Program-made: the position numbers and the translations under genes | Notes under the pieces: generated by a model | What the model was told of the DNA's origin: nothing | The model's input: only the letters and a program-made list of their open reading frames with translations | Databases searched by the model: none | Source: Sporosarcina luteola | GTDB taxonomy: Bacteria > Bacillota > Bacilli > Bacillales_A > Planococcaceae | Assembly (NCBI RefSeq): GCF_023715585.1 | Contig: NZ_JAMBOK010000005.1 | Span: 85,269 to 149,268, forward strand | Reading direction: 5' to 3' | DNA length: 64,000 bases | In this document: positions 8,291 to 16,966 of the stretch, in pieces | Position numbering within the stretch: the first letter of the stretch is position 1 | Layout of the letters: each line of letters opens with the position of its first letter

Positions 8291-9472
8291 GTGTATAAAT
8301 TATTGTCACATAATGATCTGGACGGCGTGGGATGCGGAATTCTAGCGAAAATAGCATTTGGAAAGCAGGTTAACGTGCGCTACAATTCCGTTTCCGGTCT
8401 TGATCGCGAAGTGGAATGGTTTCTTGAGAATGAAGATAAGGATACATTTTTGTTTATTACCGATTTATCGGTAAGTGGGGAAAACGAAAAGAGACTTGAG
8501 TCGTTTTATCAAGACGGCGGGAAGATACAATTGCTGGATCACCATAAGACAGCTTTGCATTTTAATGACTATGAGTGGGGCCATGTCGTGGTGGAGGATG
8601 AAGAAGGAAAATCAACTTCAGCGACTTCCTTATTTTATGAATACTTGGTGACACATCAACTAATAGAGCCATCAGATGCGATTGCCGAATTTGTCGAGCT
8701 CGTCAGGCAGTATGATACATGGGAATGGGAGAAAAATAATAATCAGAATGCACAACGGCTCAACGCTCTCTTTTTCCTACTCTCCATTGATGAATTTGAA
8801 GAAAAGATGATCGAGCGACTGCTTTCTAATGACCACTTTCACTTTGATGAATTCGAAAAGAAATTACTCGATATGGAAGAAGATAAAATCGAACGCTATA
8901 TTCGCCGGAAGAGGCGAGGACTCGTCCAGATGCAAGCGGACAACCTTTTTGCGGGAGTCGTATATGCGGAATCCTACCATTCAGAGCTGGGAAATGAACT
9001 TGGCAAAGAATACCCTCATCTTGATTACATCGCCATCTTAAACATGAGCGGGAAACGAGTCGGTTTTCGAACAATCCATAATCATGTTGATGTATCTGAA
9101 GTTGCCGGGCAATTCGGCGGAGGCGGGCATGCAAAAGCTTCAGGATGCTCAATGACCAAGGATGCTTTTCAAAAATTTGTGTTGGACACGTTCCACTTAG
9201 AGCCATTGCGGGAAGATGCACGACGAAATCGCTATAACGTCAAACACTCCTTGTTTGGTTCCCTCTATAAAAACCGAATGGAAGACAGCTTTTTCCTCTA
9301 CCCGGAAAATGATCAGGCATGGGCCATTAAACAAAATAACATAAAACTGGAACAGACCTTTACAAGTTTCGAGGAAGCGGAACGTTTCCTCAAAAGAAAC
9401 TACGAAGCATGGCTCGTACGGGACGATGCTTTCGTCAATTACTTAATGGAAGAGATAAAAAGTAATCAATAG
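8291..9472 (+). CDS. nrnB: DHH/DHHA1 oligoribonuclease (NrnB)
   Basis: This 393-residue protein matches Bacillus NrnB (YngD), a 3'-5' nuclease acting on very short RNAs. It opens with SHNDLDGVGCG (DHH motif I), has DLSVSG and LLDHHKT in the DHH domain, and GGGGHAKASGC in the DHHA1 domain near residues 277-287. I place the start at GTG 8291, eight bases after GAGGAG and giving the family's MYxLxSHNDLDG beginning; GTG 8282 and ATG 8285 overlap or sit too close to the ribosome site. Its TAG stop is part of a tandemly repeated end sequence of the mobile-looking repeat at 9503. A degenerate partial second copy lies at 24469-24885. Confidence 0.92.
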   Translation: MYKLLSHNDLDGVGCGILAKIAFGKQVNVRYNSVSGLDREVEWFLENEDKDTFLFITDLSVSGENEKRLESFYQDGGKIQLLDHHKTALHFNDYEWGHVVVEDEEGKSTSATSLFYEYLVTHQLIEPSDAIAEFVELVRQYDTWEWEKNNNQNAQRLNALFFLLSIDEFEEKMIERLLSNDHFHFDEFEKKLLDMEEDKIERYIRRKRRGLVQMQADNLFAGVVYAESYHSELGNELGKEYPHLDYIAILNMSGKRVGFRTIHNHVDVSEVAGQFGGGGHAKASGCSMTKDAFQKFVLDTFHLEPLREDARRNRYNVKHSLFGSLYKNRMEDSFFLYPENDQAWAIKQNNIKLEQTFTSFEEAERFLKRNYEAWLVRDDAFVNYLMEEIKSNQ

Positions 9473-9508
9473 AGGTGCCAAAAATAGAGGTGCCTAAATA
9501 GAGGTGCC
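9470..9508. repeat. Tandemly repeated element end (TAGAGGTGCC x3)
   Basis: TAGAGGTGCC occurs three times in a row (from 9470, 9485 and 9499) with spacers of about 5 bp. The last copy is the left terminus of the 146-bp element, and the first contains the nrnB stop codon. It parallels exact 13-bp duplications at the ends of the other two element copies. Confidence 0.85.
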
Positions 9509-9648
9509 TGTGCAGCAAACTATTCTGACTATGCACTACAATTGAATAAATTAATTCAGAAATCCATTCATGTCACTGTTTGCAATTTGAATCTGTACAT
9601 TTTTATTCATTTTATCGAATTGTCATAAATGTGTGCTGCACAGGCACC
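9503..9648. repeat. Interspersed inverted-terminus repeat, copy 1 (146-bp monomer)
   Basis: A perfect 15-bp terminal inverted repeat, GGTGCCTGTGCAGCA at 9503-9517 and its complement at 9634-9648, bounds a non-coding AT-rich core. The core has sub-terminal CACTACAATTG and GAATTGTCATAAATG, shared with copies at 24189 and 27050. It has no coding potential and no transposase. It is MITE-like; no clear target-site duplication is visible. Confidence 0.85.
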
Positions 9649-9667
9649 CGAAAGATTCTGTCAAATG

Positions 9668-9702
9668 AAAAGCGACCTCTCGTAGATGAGGTCGCTTTTT
9701 TT
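9668..9702. terminator. Bidirectional terminator between nrnB and bdhA
   Basis: AAAAGCGACCTC (9668-9679) pairs with GAGGTCGCTTTT (9688-9699), with T-rich sequence on both strands. It ends the plus-strand nrnB region and the minus-strand bdhA gene, whose stop codon overlaps the T tract. Confidence 0.88.
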
Positions 9703-10468
9703 ATTGAACTGTATATCCGCCATCCAGCACGACCGCTTGGCCGGTCATGCCTCTTGCTGCATCGCTCGCAAGGAATAATGTCAGATCGGCGATTTCCTTA
9801 ACATCTAAAAGTCGCTTCTGAGGCACTAATGGATAGATGACTTCCTCGAGTACGGCTTCAAGCGGCACATTGCGAGTTGTCGCCAAGTCTTGGAGCTGAT
9901 TGCGCACTAATGGCGTGTCAACATAGCCCGGACAGATTGCGTTCACTGTAATCCCATCTGCAGCCGTTTCCAAAGCCGCCACTTTCGTCAAGCCGATGAC
10001 GCCATGCTTGGCTGAGTTATACGCCGCTTTCCCTGCGAAACCGACAAGCCCATTAATGGAAGCCATATTCAGGATACGTCCGAAACCATTTTTTCTCATA
10101 TGCGGCAATACGAGTTTTGTTGCAATAAATGGCGCTGTGAGCATGATTTTAACGAGCAATTCGAACCGCTCTGTCGGAAAGTCCTCGAGCATTGCAACAT
10201 GCTGCATCCCTGCATTATTGATGAGAATATCAATTCTTCCAAAATGATCAATCGCTTCATTTATCGCCTTTTCTAAGTCTGCTTCAGACGTGACATCGCA
10301 TTTGATGCCAATCGCGTCCCCGCTAAGTCTATGGGCAGCAGCCTGCACTTTTTCCTCATTGATATCGGAAAGTACAACCTTAGCACCGGCTTCAGAAAAT
10401 GCTTGGGCAATTTCAAAACCGATCCCTTGCGCTGCTCCTGTAATAAATAAAACTTTTCCTTCTACCAT
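9701..10468 (-). CDS. bdhA: 3-hydroxybutyrate dehydrogenase (SDR family)
   Basis: This is a 255-residue classical short-chain dehydrogenase. The NAD-binding motif TGAAQGIG lies near residues 11-18, with NNAG near 87-90, catalytic Ser in NMASINGLVG, the YNSAK active-site pair, and PGYVDTPL after it. The C-terminus VVLDGGYTVQ is typical of D-3-hydroxybutyrate dehydrogenase, which interconverts 3-hydroxybutyrate and acetoacetate. The start is ATG 10468 with AGGAGG seven bases upstream; a longer frame to 10543 lacks a ribosome site. It follows the GntP-type permease by 104 bp on the same strand. The permease and regulator neighbours support a role in hydroxybutyrate use, although exact substrate is inferred. 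Confidence 0.83.
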   Translation of the reverse strand: MVEGKVLFITGAAQGIGFEIAQAFSEAGAKVVLSDINEEKVQAAAHRLSGDAIGIKCDVTSEADLEKAINEAIDHFGRIDILINNAGMQHVAMLEDFPTERFELLVKIMLTAPFIATKLVLPHMRKNGFGRILNMASINGLVGFAGKAAYNSAKHGVIGLTKVAALETAADGITVNAICPGYVDTPLVRNQLQDLATTRNVPLEAVLEEVIYPLVPQKRLLDVKEIADLTLFLASDAARGMTGQAVVLDGGYTVQ

Positions 10469-10572
10469 GCGAAACCCTCCTGAGACAAAAATACGGGGCG
10501 CCAAACGCGATGTGCCTAAGGCGCCCAATGAGTAAACTGTCATCCAGTTGTTAATCTATACTACAAAACCGG

Positions 10573-11901
10573 TTAAATTCCAAAGCCAAAGGAGAACAAG
10601 ATGATTGCAATTGCCACACCAATGACTGGAACAATTACAGTCAATGCCCCCACTGGACCGTACGCATCTCGATGTGATTCACCACAAATGGACTGTATGG
10701 TTGTTACAACATATCCGTTATGCGGAAGGGAATCAAGTGCGCCTGACGAGATGGCGACAACGCGGTGCAACGCCTCCGGATCTACTCCCATGTCCATATA
10801 ATGAGGTGCTATCAATGGCAAGGCAATCGTCTGACCGCCTGATGCAGAACCAGTCATGCCTGCAATTACCGATACCGCAATGGCTGCGCCGATTAAAGGA
10901 GAGCCCGGAATGTTTGTCATAGCTTCTACAGCCATTTGGAAAGCAGGGACCGCTTTTGCAACTCCGCCGAAACCGACTACTGCGGCAGTGTTTCCAATCG
11001 CAACAATTGCGCCAAGCGTACCTGCTGAAACAGCCGCACCAAAATTAGAAGAATATTTTCTTCCTACAAAATAAGTCGCGATAATCCCACCGAGCAACGC
11101 GACAATCAATGCCGACTGAGCTAATGAATCGTGGAAGATAAATGAGATGATCAGTACAACAGCCAAAGGAATCATGGACAAGAAAGGATTTGGCAGTTTA
11201 CGTGTAGTATCGAATGTTGGATCCGATTCCCTGCCGACGAACCGCTCACCCTTATTTACTGCTTTAGTCACCATTCTCTTCAGCCACCAATAGCCAAACA
11301 CTGCCATAAACACGGCGACTAGTAAACTGACTTCCCAGCCTGCGTAAGCAGTTGTCCCCAAGTACGGGATCGGTATCCAGTTTTGGATTTCCGGCGATCC
11401 AGCTGAAGTCATTGTAAATGTTACCGATCCAAGAGCTAATGTCGCAGGAATGAACCTTCTTGGCAAATCAGCTTGTTTAAATAAAGAGATTGCCATTGGA
11501 TATACCGAGAATGCAACAACGAACAAGCTTACGCCGCCATATGTCAAAATCGCACACGCCGCAACGATAGCCAATACCGCAAACTTCATACCCAAATTGT
11601 CTACAAACCATTTTGCAACGGCATCTGCTGCTCCGCTATCCTCCATAACTTTCCCGAATACCGCACCAAGCAGGAACATCATATACCAAGATGCAATAAA
11701 GAAAGTGAATCCACCCATATAACTTGTAACAAAATCAGCTTGCCCTTCATCTGCAAGTTTAGCGAATAGGGGCATGCCACTCATAAGCGCAACAAACAAC
11801 GCGGAAATAGGACCGACAATCAAAATATTTACGCCCTTCATTGTCAGGAAAATAAGAAGAGCGAGTCCTCCAATCAAACCAATCATCCCTAATGCTTCCA
11901 T
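10573..11901 (-). CDS. GntP family organic acid permease (likely 3-hydroxybutyrate)
   Basis: This 442-residue inner-membrane transporter has about twelve helices, with GntP-family segments such as GPISALFVALMSGMPLF, GGVSLFVVAF and SGALDSLPHNGYVVTT near the C-terminus. The last is conserved in this group and in Bacillus YxjC-like proteins. Adjacent bdhA argues for uptake of 3-hydroxybutyrate or a related acid rather than gluconate; this is inference. The ATG is preceded by a run of seven Gs eight bases upstream. A sigma-A promoter overlapped by a cre box lies about 110-140 bp upstream, suggesting catabolite repression. Confidence 0.8.
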   Translation of the reverse strand: MEALGMIGLIGGLALLIFLTMKGVNILIVGPISALFVALMSGMPLFAKLADEGQADFVTSYMGGFTFFIASWYMMFLLGAVFGKVMEDSGAADAVAKWFVDNLGMKFAVLAIVAACAILTYGGVSLFVVAFSVYPMAISLFKQADLPRRFIPATLALGSVTFTMTSAGSPEIQNWIPIPYLGTTAYAGWEVSLLVAVFMAVFGYWWLKRMVTKAVNKGERFVGRESDPTFDTTRKLPNPFLSMIPLAVVLIISFIFHDSLAQSALIVALLGGIIATYFVGRKYSSNFGAAVSAGTLGAIVAIGNTAAVVGFGGVAKAVPAFQMAVEAMTNIPGSPLIGAAIAVSVIAGMTGSASGGQTIALPLIAPHYMDMGVDPEALHRVVAISSGALDSLPHNGYVVTTIQSICGESHRDAYGPVGALTVIVPVIGVAIAIILFSFGFGI

Positions 11902-12011
11902 TCCATTTCCCCCCCAAGCGTAATTGTAATCTTCAGTTAATATTGTTCAAAAAAATAATGACAGTAGATACATTACATTTACTGATCGCTTGTCTCTCTG
12001 AACCCACCTCC

Positions 12012-12040
12012 TACATATGTAACTAGTAAAGCGCTTTCAA
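12012..12040 (-). promoter_or_regulatory. Sigma-A promoter of the permease-bdhA operon
   Basis: On the minus strand TTGAAA (12035-12040), a 17-bp spacer and TATGTA (12012-12017) form a good housekeeping promoter. I could not find a -24/-12 (GGCAC/TTGC) sigma-54 promoter anywhere between the regulator and the permease. Confidence 0.6.
12026..12040. promoter_or_regulatory. cre site (CcpA operator)
   Basis: TTGAAAGCGCTTTAC on the minus strand fits the cre consensus (WTGNAANCGNWNNCW) and overlaps the -35 hexamer, an arrangement expected to give carbon catabolite repression. Confidence 0.65.
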
Positions 12041-12110
12041 TTCATTTAATCAAAGCTTATGAAATCTTGCAAACCTTTATTTATAAGCGTTTGACTAGAT
12101 AAATTGAAAA

Positions 12111-12134
12111 GACAGTCCGGAATACCGGACTGTC
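12111..12134 (-). terminator. Terminator of the PAS-AAA+ regulator gene
   Basis: GACAGTCCGG (12111-12120) pairs perfectly with 12125-12134. On the minus strand a short TTTT run follows. The stem also contains the first of three 14-bp TCCGG-type repeats. Confidence 0.7.
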
Positions 12135-12212
12135 TACTCATAACCCTTTCCAATATATGAAACAAGGATTTTACAATGTCCGAAATTCCGGACTCGTGTC
12201 CAGAAAACCGGA
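12116..12212. promoter_or_regulatory. Three phased 14-bp repeats (candidate activator sites)
   Basis: TCCGGAATACCGGA (12116-12129), TCCGAAATTCCGGA (12179-12192) and TCCAGAAAACCGGA (12199-12212) share TCCnnAAwwCCGGA. Start-to-start distances are 63 and 20 bp, near six and two helical turns. They lie between the regulator gene and the permease promoter, where enhancer-like sites of such a regulator would be expected. Confidence 0.5.
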
Positions 12213-12219
12213 AAGTAGT

Positions 12220-13563
12220 TCAAAACTCATATTTTTTCAATTTCTCATAAAAAGTACTCCTACTTACCCCTAACGCCTCTGCTGCTTCTCTTTTATTCTC
12301 GTACATCTGAAGAGTTTCAGCAATGATATTCCTCTCCAATTGCTCAACCGCTTGCTGTAATGTTTGCGTGCTTCCTGTATAGTAAAGGGATTTAGCTCGG
12401 ACTCCTTGAGGCAGGACACTTGGTTCCACCAGATCTCCATTCGTCAAATAGACTGCCGCTTGGATTATGTTCTGCAATTCCCTCACGTTCCCCGGCCAAC
12501 TATATTCTTTAAGAGTTTGCATCGTCCCGGGTGCAATTGAAAGATTGCGCTTCCCGACTTTTGCAATCGTTTCGTGAAAAAAGTGATTTGTGATTTCCTC
12601 GAAATCTTCCATCCGCTGACGAAGGGGCGGAATTTGCAACGTAACTGCATGAATCCGATAATAGAGATCCTCACGAAATTTCCCGGACTCCATTAAGGTT
12701 TTCAGCGGTTGATTCACAGCAGCAATGATTCGGACGTTCACTTCATTGGCATTGTGGGACCCGATCGGTTCAATTGTTCCTTCCTGAAGAACCCGCAATA
12801 ATTTCACTTGCAGCGAGAGTGGCATGTCCCCTAGATCATCCAGGAACAATGTACCTCCTTCCGCTTGATGGATTCTCCCTTTTCTCTGGAGCTGTTCAGT
12901 AGATCCGACACTGCCAAAAAGCTCAAGCTCAAGAAACTCTGCGGGAATTGCTGCACAGTTTACTTTGACAAATGGCTTTTCAGATCGATTCGATAGGTAA
13001 TGTATGCTCTGCGCAAACATTTCCTTTCCGGTTCCGCTTTCTCCCTGGATCAATACAGGTAAATCACTCGGGGCGATCATTTGTATGGTCTCTTTAATTG
13101 ACCGGATTGAATCGGAGGATCCAAGAATATCTTGAAGTCGGAAAGTCGCTTTCTCTGTAGACTGCCCTATCTTAATTTTCTCCATTGTCGTTCTCACTTG
13201 AGAGCTCAAATTTTGCCAATCGTTCAAGTCCCGAAAGATAACACTTCCGAAAGCCCCTACAATTTCATCATCCACCCTCACTGGGACACGATTCGCTAAC
13301 ATGTAGTTTCCTTTGATGAAGTGAGGTGATGCGATATGCTCCTCACCCGTCTTTATCACTTCATGCATCCGGGAATTTTCAATGACTTGGTTCACCGGCT
13401 TTCCGATTGCTTCTTCACGAGTCGTTTCTAGGAACTTACAGTATTCCTCATTGATATATAAAATGTTCGCTTCTTTATCAACGACAACAAACCACTGAAA
13501 TGCATTCTCCAATATTTCCAGTAAGACCGATTCCGTTAATCTATCCGTTACTGACGTCATCAT
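12220..13563 (-). CDS. PAS-AAA+-Fis transcriptional regulator lacking the GAFTGA loop
   Basis: This 447-residue protein has the NtrC-like layout. A PAS sensor occupies roughly residues 10-115 and an AAA+ domain 145-375, with Walker A GESGTGKE (174-181), Walker B GTLFLDD (237-243), arginine-finger region FREDLYYR and SWPGNVREL. A Fis-type helix-turn-helix covers 427-443. After ELFG (214-217), where sigma-54 activators have the GAFTGA loop, it reads SVGSTEQLQRKG, so the sigma-54 contact is missing. It may act as a TyrR-like sigma-A regulator. It probably controls the downstream permease-bdhA genes. GGAGG is 3 bases from this ATG and 6 from the next (13560), so the second could be the true start. 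Confidence 0.85.
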   Translation of the reverse strand: MMTSVTDRLTESVLLEILENAFQWFVVVDKEANILYINEEYCKFLETTREEAIGKPVNQVIENSRMHEVIKTGEEHIASPHFIKGNYMLANRVPVRVDDEIVGAFGSVIFRDLNDWQNLSSQVRTTMEKIKIGQSTEKATFRLQDILGSSDSIRSIKETIQMIAPSDLPVLIQGESGTGKEMFAQSIHYLSNRSEKPFVKVNCAAIPAEFLELELFGSVGSTEQLQRKGRIHQAEGGTLFLDDLGDMPLSLQVKLLRVLQEGTIEPIGSHNANEVNVRIIAAVNQPLKTLMESGKFREDLYYRIHAVTLQIPPLRQRMEDFEEITNHFFHETIAKVGKRNLSIAPGTMQTLKEYSWPGNVRELQNIIQAAVYLTNGDLVEPSVLPQGVRAKSLYYTGSTQTLQQAVEQLERNIIAETLQMYENKREAAEALGVSRSTFYEKLKKYEF

Positions 13564-13639
13564 ACCCCTCCATTACATTCCCTAGTACTCTTATCTTCTC
13601 AAAATAGTGAATAGAGAGCAAACTCATAAAAAATAAAGA

Positions 13640-13666
13640 TGGAATCCTCACGAAAGAAGGATTCCA
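13640..13666 (-). terminator. Terminator of the pst-phoU operon
   Basis: TGGAATCCT (13640-13648) pairs with AGGATTCCA (13658-13666). On the minus strand it is followed by a T-rich stretch ending in six Ts. Confidence 0.85.
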
Positions 13667-13680
13667 CCTGATGTAGTTTG

Positions 13681-14340
13681 TTATTGATTCAAATCATAAA
13701 TCTGACCTTTTATTAAATACGCAGCGCTTTCGGCAATGTTTGTTATGTGATCAGCGGTACGTTCAAGATAGCGGCTGATGAACAGCAGCTGAACGAGCTG
13801 TGTTGTTTCTTCGGGGTGTTGGCGCAAGTATTCAGTAATGCTTTTATATGTTTCTGCATAGGCATTGTCGACTATATCGTCTAAAGCGGCGACTTCCTTA
13901 GCAAACGCCATGTTCCCGTCGATGAACGCGGACACGGCCATATTCAGCATCTTAAGGGATGTCTCATTCATTTGCTCAAGTTTTGTAATGTTCATCAGCG
14001 ATTCGGTCTTTCCGATTTTAGCAGTCGCTTTCGCAATGTTTACAGCGAAATCTGCAATACGTTCGATATCAGAAGTGATTTTAAGAGATGCAATGATTCT
14101 TCGTAGATCCGTTGCAAATGGTTGCTCTTTTGCAATAAGCCACACAGCAAATTGGTTGATTTCCTGGTCAAGATTATCAATAGCCGTGTCTTCATCGATA
14201 ACTCGCAATGCCAATTCAATATCTTGTGTTTTAAACGCAGTGAACGCTTTCTCAAATGCGGATATGGTAAGTTTGTTCATCTCCAGCATTTTGTTTTGTA
14301 ATTCTTGCAAGTTCTTGTCAAAGTTCTTCCTTGCGTTCAT
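13681..14340 (-). CDS. phoU: Phosphate signalling complex protein PhoU
   Basis: This 219-residue all-helical protein has the two tandem PhoU three-helix repeats (about 1-105 and 110-215), with EQINQFAVWLIAKEQPFATDLR-type and LLFISRYLERTADHITNIAE metal-binding helices. In this family it links the Pst transporter to phosphate signalling and dampens uptake. The start is ATG 14340, with AAGGGGTG six bases upstream; a GTG three codons earlier overlaps that site. It is the last gene of the pst operon, separated from pstB by 41 bp that hold a fragment of a dispersed repeat. Confidence 0.9.
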   Translation of the reverse strand: MNARKNFDKNLQELQNKMLEMNKLTISAFEKAFTAFKTQDIELALRVIDEDTAIDNLDQEINQFAVWLIAKEQPFATDLRRIIASLKITSDIERIADFAVNIAKATAKIGKTESLMNITKLEQMNETSLKMLNMAVSAFIDGNMAFAKEVAALDDIVDNAYAETYKSITEYLRQHPEETTQLVQLLFISRYLERTADHITNIAESAAYLIKGQIYDLNQ

Positions 14341-14356
14341 GAAAGTCACCCCTTGA

Positions 14357-14377
14357 TAATAATCAATTACGCCTTGG
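14357..14377. repeat. Fragment of a dispersed repeat (21 bp identical to 60014-60034)
   Basis: All 21 bases match the left part of the palindromic repeat in the purK-purS gap, but here the right palindrome arm is missing. It lies between pstB and phoU. The match is unlikely by chance at this length. Confidence 0.65.
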
Positions 14378-14381
14378 TACG

Positions 14382-15185
14382 TTAACCGAAACGGCCAGTT
14401 ACATAATCCTCTGTTCTTTGGTCCTTCGGATTTGAAAAGACGTTATTTGTCACGTCATATTCAACAATTTCTCCACTAAGGAAGAAAGCTGTTTTGTCCG
14501 ACACTCGTGCAGCCTGTTGCATATTGTGTGTTACGATTACAATTGTATATTCTTTTTTTAATTGTGCAATTAATTCTTCAACTTTCAATGTAGATATCGG
14601 GTCAAGTGCCGAAGTAGGCTCATCCATTAGAATGACGTCAGGTTTCATCGCAATTGCACGGGCAATACAAACCCTTTGTTGCTGACCGCCTGATAGACCG
14701 AGTGCTGATGACTTGAGACGGTCTTTCACTTCATCCCAAATCGCAGCTCCGCGCAAGCTTTCCTCAACAATTTTGTTCAATTCTTTCTTGTTTTTAATGC
14801 CTTGCGCCCGAGGCCCGTAAGCAACATTGTCATAAATGCTCATAGGGAATAAATTCGGTTTTTGGAATACCATCCCGACTTTTGTACGAAGTTTAATGAC
14901 ATCATTGGATTTATATATATCTTCGTTATCGATGAGAATATCTCCGTTTATTTTCACTCCATCAATTAGATCATTCATGCGGTTCAGCGTCCGAAGAAAG
15001 GTTGACTTCCCGCAACCGGATGGCCCGATTAACGCTGTCACTTTCTTTTCTTCAATAGTTAGTGATACATCGTATAGTGCCTGTTTATCTCCATAAAAAA
15101 GACTCAAATCTTTTACTCTGATTTTTGACGTTCTCTCTGACTGCTTCATAAGCGCTACATTCTCCTCCTTCACTTCTTGTATCAT
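14382..15185 (-). CDS. pstB: Phosphate ABC transporter ATP-binding protein
   Basis: This 267-residue ATPase powers high-affinity phosphate import. Walker [10 protein letters not shown] lies at residues 54-62, the Q-loop in [12 protein letters not shown], the signature LSGGQQQR, Walker [14 protein letters not shown] and the switch histidine in VTHNMQQA. The ending [10 protein letters not shown] is diagnostic for PstB. The ATG overlaps the pstA stop by one base (TAATG), giving translational coupling. A start at Met13 is also possible. Confidence 0.96.
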   Translation of the reverse strand: MIQEVKEENVALMKQSERTSKIRVKDLSLFYGDKQALYDVSLTIEEKKVTALIGPSGCGKSTFLRTLNRMNDLIDGVKINGDILIDNEDIYKSNDVIKLRTKVGMVFQKPNLFPMSIYDNVAYGPRAQGIKNKKELNKIVEESLRGAAIWDEVKDRLKSSALGLSGGQQQRVCIARAIAMKPDVILMDEPTSALDPISTLKVEELIAQLKKEYTIVIVTHNMQQAARVSDKTAFFLSGEIVEYDVTNNVFSNPKDQRTEDYVTGRFG

Positions 15186-16009
15186 TAATAATCCGCTTTC
15201 GTTAATTTCTTTGAAATGAACGTAGCCGAGAAGTTCAAAATCAAGATGATGACGATTAATACGATTCCAATCGCAGCTGCCAGTTCAATATCCCCTGCCT
15301 CCTGCGTAACTAAATAGGAGTGAACCGTTAATGTCCTCGCGGAAGAGAAGATGCTTGCAGGCATCGCCGCCACAGTTCCAGCGGTTAAAAATATCGCTGC
15401 CGACTCGCCGACAATCCGTCCCATTGAAAGGATGATTCCTGACAGGATTCCAGGCATTGAACTTGGCAAGATGACTTTCATAAGTGTTTGAAGTTTTGTT
15501 GTACCTAGAGCCAGAGAACCTTCCCGGTACGTTTGCGGGACCGTTTTCAATGATTCTTCTGTTGTTCGTATGACAACAGGCAATACGATAATCGTCAACG
15601 TCAATGACGCCGCGATGATCGACATGCCAAGCTTTAACGTCGTAACAAAGAATACGGCACCGAATAATCCATAGATAATGGAGGGAATCCCTGTTAAGCT
15701 TTCCGTCGCAAAACGGATCGTTTTAACAAGCCTGCCTTGCTTTGCGTACTCTTGAAGATAGACTGCCGCTAAAATCCCAATCGGTGTGGCAATAACGAGT
15801 GAAATGACGATTGTATACACGGTTGTAACAATCATTGGCCAAATGCCTCCACCATCTGTCGGTGAATAATCGCCAAAGATGAATTCCAAATTGATGAGAC
15901 GGAATCCTTTATAAAAAATGAATCCTACAATCAGCAAGAGAATACCGACCGTGACGAAAGCCGAAAACCATAGAAGCCCGCGCAATACATTATCCTTAAA
16001 CTTCCTCAC
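15185..16009 (-). CDS. pstA: Phosphate ABC transporter permease PstA
   Basis: This is a 274-residue membrane permease with six predicted helices and the binding-protein-dependent transport loop ([29 protein letters not shown] in outline) that contacts PstB. It pairs with PstC to form the phosphate channel. It starts at GTG, one base after the pstC stop codon, so translation is coupled; the ribosome site is the G-rich end of pstC. Confidence 0.95.
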   Translation of the reverse strand: MRKFKDNVLRGLLWFSAFVTVGILLLIVGFIFYKGFRLINLEFIFGDYSPTDGGGIWPMIVTTVYTIVISLVIATPIGILAAVYLQEYAKQGRLVKTIRFATESLTGIPSIIYGLFGAVFFVTTLKLGMSIIAASLTLTIIVLPVVIRTTEESLKTVPQTYREGSLALGTTKLQTLMKVILPSSMPGILSGIILSMGRIVGESAAIFLTAGTVAAMPASIFSSARTLTVHSYLVTQEAGDIELAAAIGIVLIVIILILNFSATFISKKLTKADY

Positions 16010-16010
16010 T

Positions 16011-16925
16011 TTAGTGGCCCCCCCTTGCGCTGATTTTTGCCAGAACGAAATTTAAAATCAAAATAAAGGAGAACAACACGATACCTGTCGCAAATAACAT
16101 TTCTTGATGCACGCCTGCAGCATAGCCCATTTCCAGAGCGATATTAGTCGTTAATGGCCGGACACTGTCAGTCAGACTCGTAGGCGTGATCAAACTGTTT
16201 CCTGCTATCAAAATGACTGCCATCGTTTCACCGATCGCTCTCCCTAAACCTAAAACGATCGCTGCCATAATACCGGACTTGGCTGCCGGCACGACCACTT
16301 TGAATATTGTTCCAATTTCAGAAGCACCAAGTGCCAAAGAACCTTCCCGATACGTTTTTGGCACAGCGCGAATTGCAGTTTCAGCCACCGTCACAATTGT
16401 GGGAAGCATCATGATCGCCAATACGATAATGACGGCCAATAAGCTTTGCCCTTTTGCTAATCCTAAATTGTTCTGCAAAAATGGCACGATAATGGCAAGG
16501 CCAAAAACGCCATACAGAACAGATGGGATCCCCGCTAGCAGCTGGACAGCTGGCGATATGATTTTTGCAAACCGTTTCGGCGCAATTTCTGACAGGAAGA
16601 TTGCTGTGAATAAACCAATCGGTACCCCAATAAGCAGCGCACCGATTGTCGCATAAATGGAAGCGACAATCATTGGGAATATCCCGAATTTATCCTCGCT
16701 CGGCACCCAATCAACTCCGAAGATGAAGTCAATAAAGCTATAACCTTCTGCTATGAATGGATGGGAACCTCTATAAAATACAAATCCAACAATCAACAGC
16801 AAACTGAGCACTGATAAAAGTGCACAGAATAAGAAAAGCTTTGATGATATACTTTCCAATATATATTTTCTCCTATTTGATTTACCGTTACCTATGTTTT
16901 GTTTTTCAATAGGTGGGCTTGTCAT
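16011..16925 (-). CDS. pstC: Phosphate ABC transporter permease PstC
   Basis: This is a 304-residue permease with a charged cytoplasmic N-terminus of about 30 residues, then six helices. Its EAA-type loop ([22 protein letters not shown] in outline) is close to that of PstA, as expected for the heterodimer. The ATG has CGGAGGG eight to nine bases upstream. It lies 41 bp after pstS. Confidence 0.95.
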   Translation of the reverse strand: MTSPPIEKQNIGNGKSNRRKYILESISSKLFLFCALLSVLSLLLIVGFVFYRGSHPFIAEGYSFIDFIFGVDWVPSEDKFGIFPMIVASIYATIGALLIGVPIGLFTAIFLSEIAPKRFAKIISPAVQLLAGIPSVLYGVFGLAIIVPFLQNNLGLAKGQSLLAVIIVLAIMMLPTIVTVAETAIRAVPKTYREGSLALGASEIGTIFKVVVPAAKSGIMAAIVLGLGRAIGETMAVILIAGNSLITPTSLTDSVRPLTTNIALEMGYAAGVHQEMLFATGIVLFSFILILNFVLAKISARGGH

Positions 16926-16966
16926 AGCTGCATCCCTCCGAGATCACTAATGTAGACTGACAGACG

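Noticed and set aside
9503..9648. IS element or integrated phage remnant
   Set aside because: There is no transposase or phage frame in any of the three copies; only non-coding, structured sequence.
11902..12219. Sigma-54 promoter for the GntP permease gene
   Set aside because: I found no GG-N10-GC pair with TGGCAC/TTGCA character in the right orientation; the TTTGCAAG at about 12065-12072 has no upstream GG at the correct distance.
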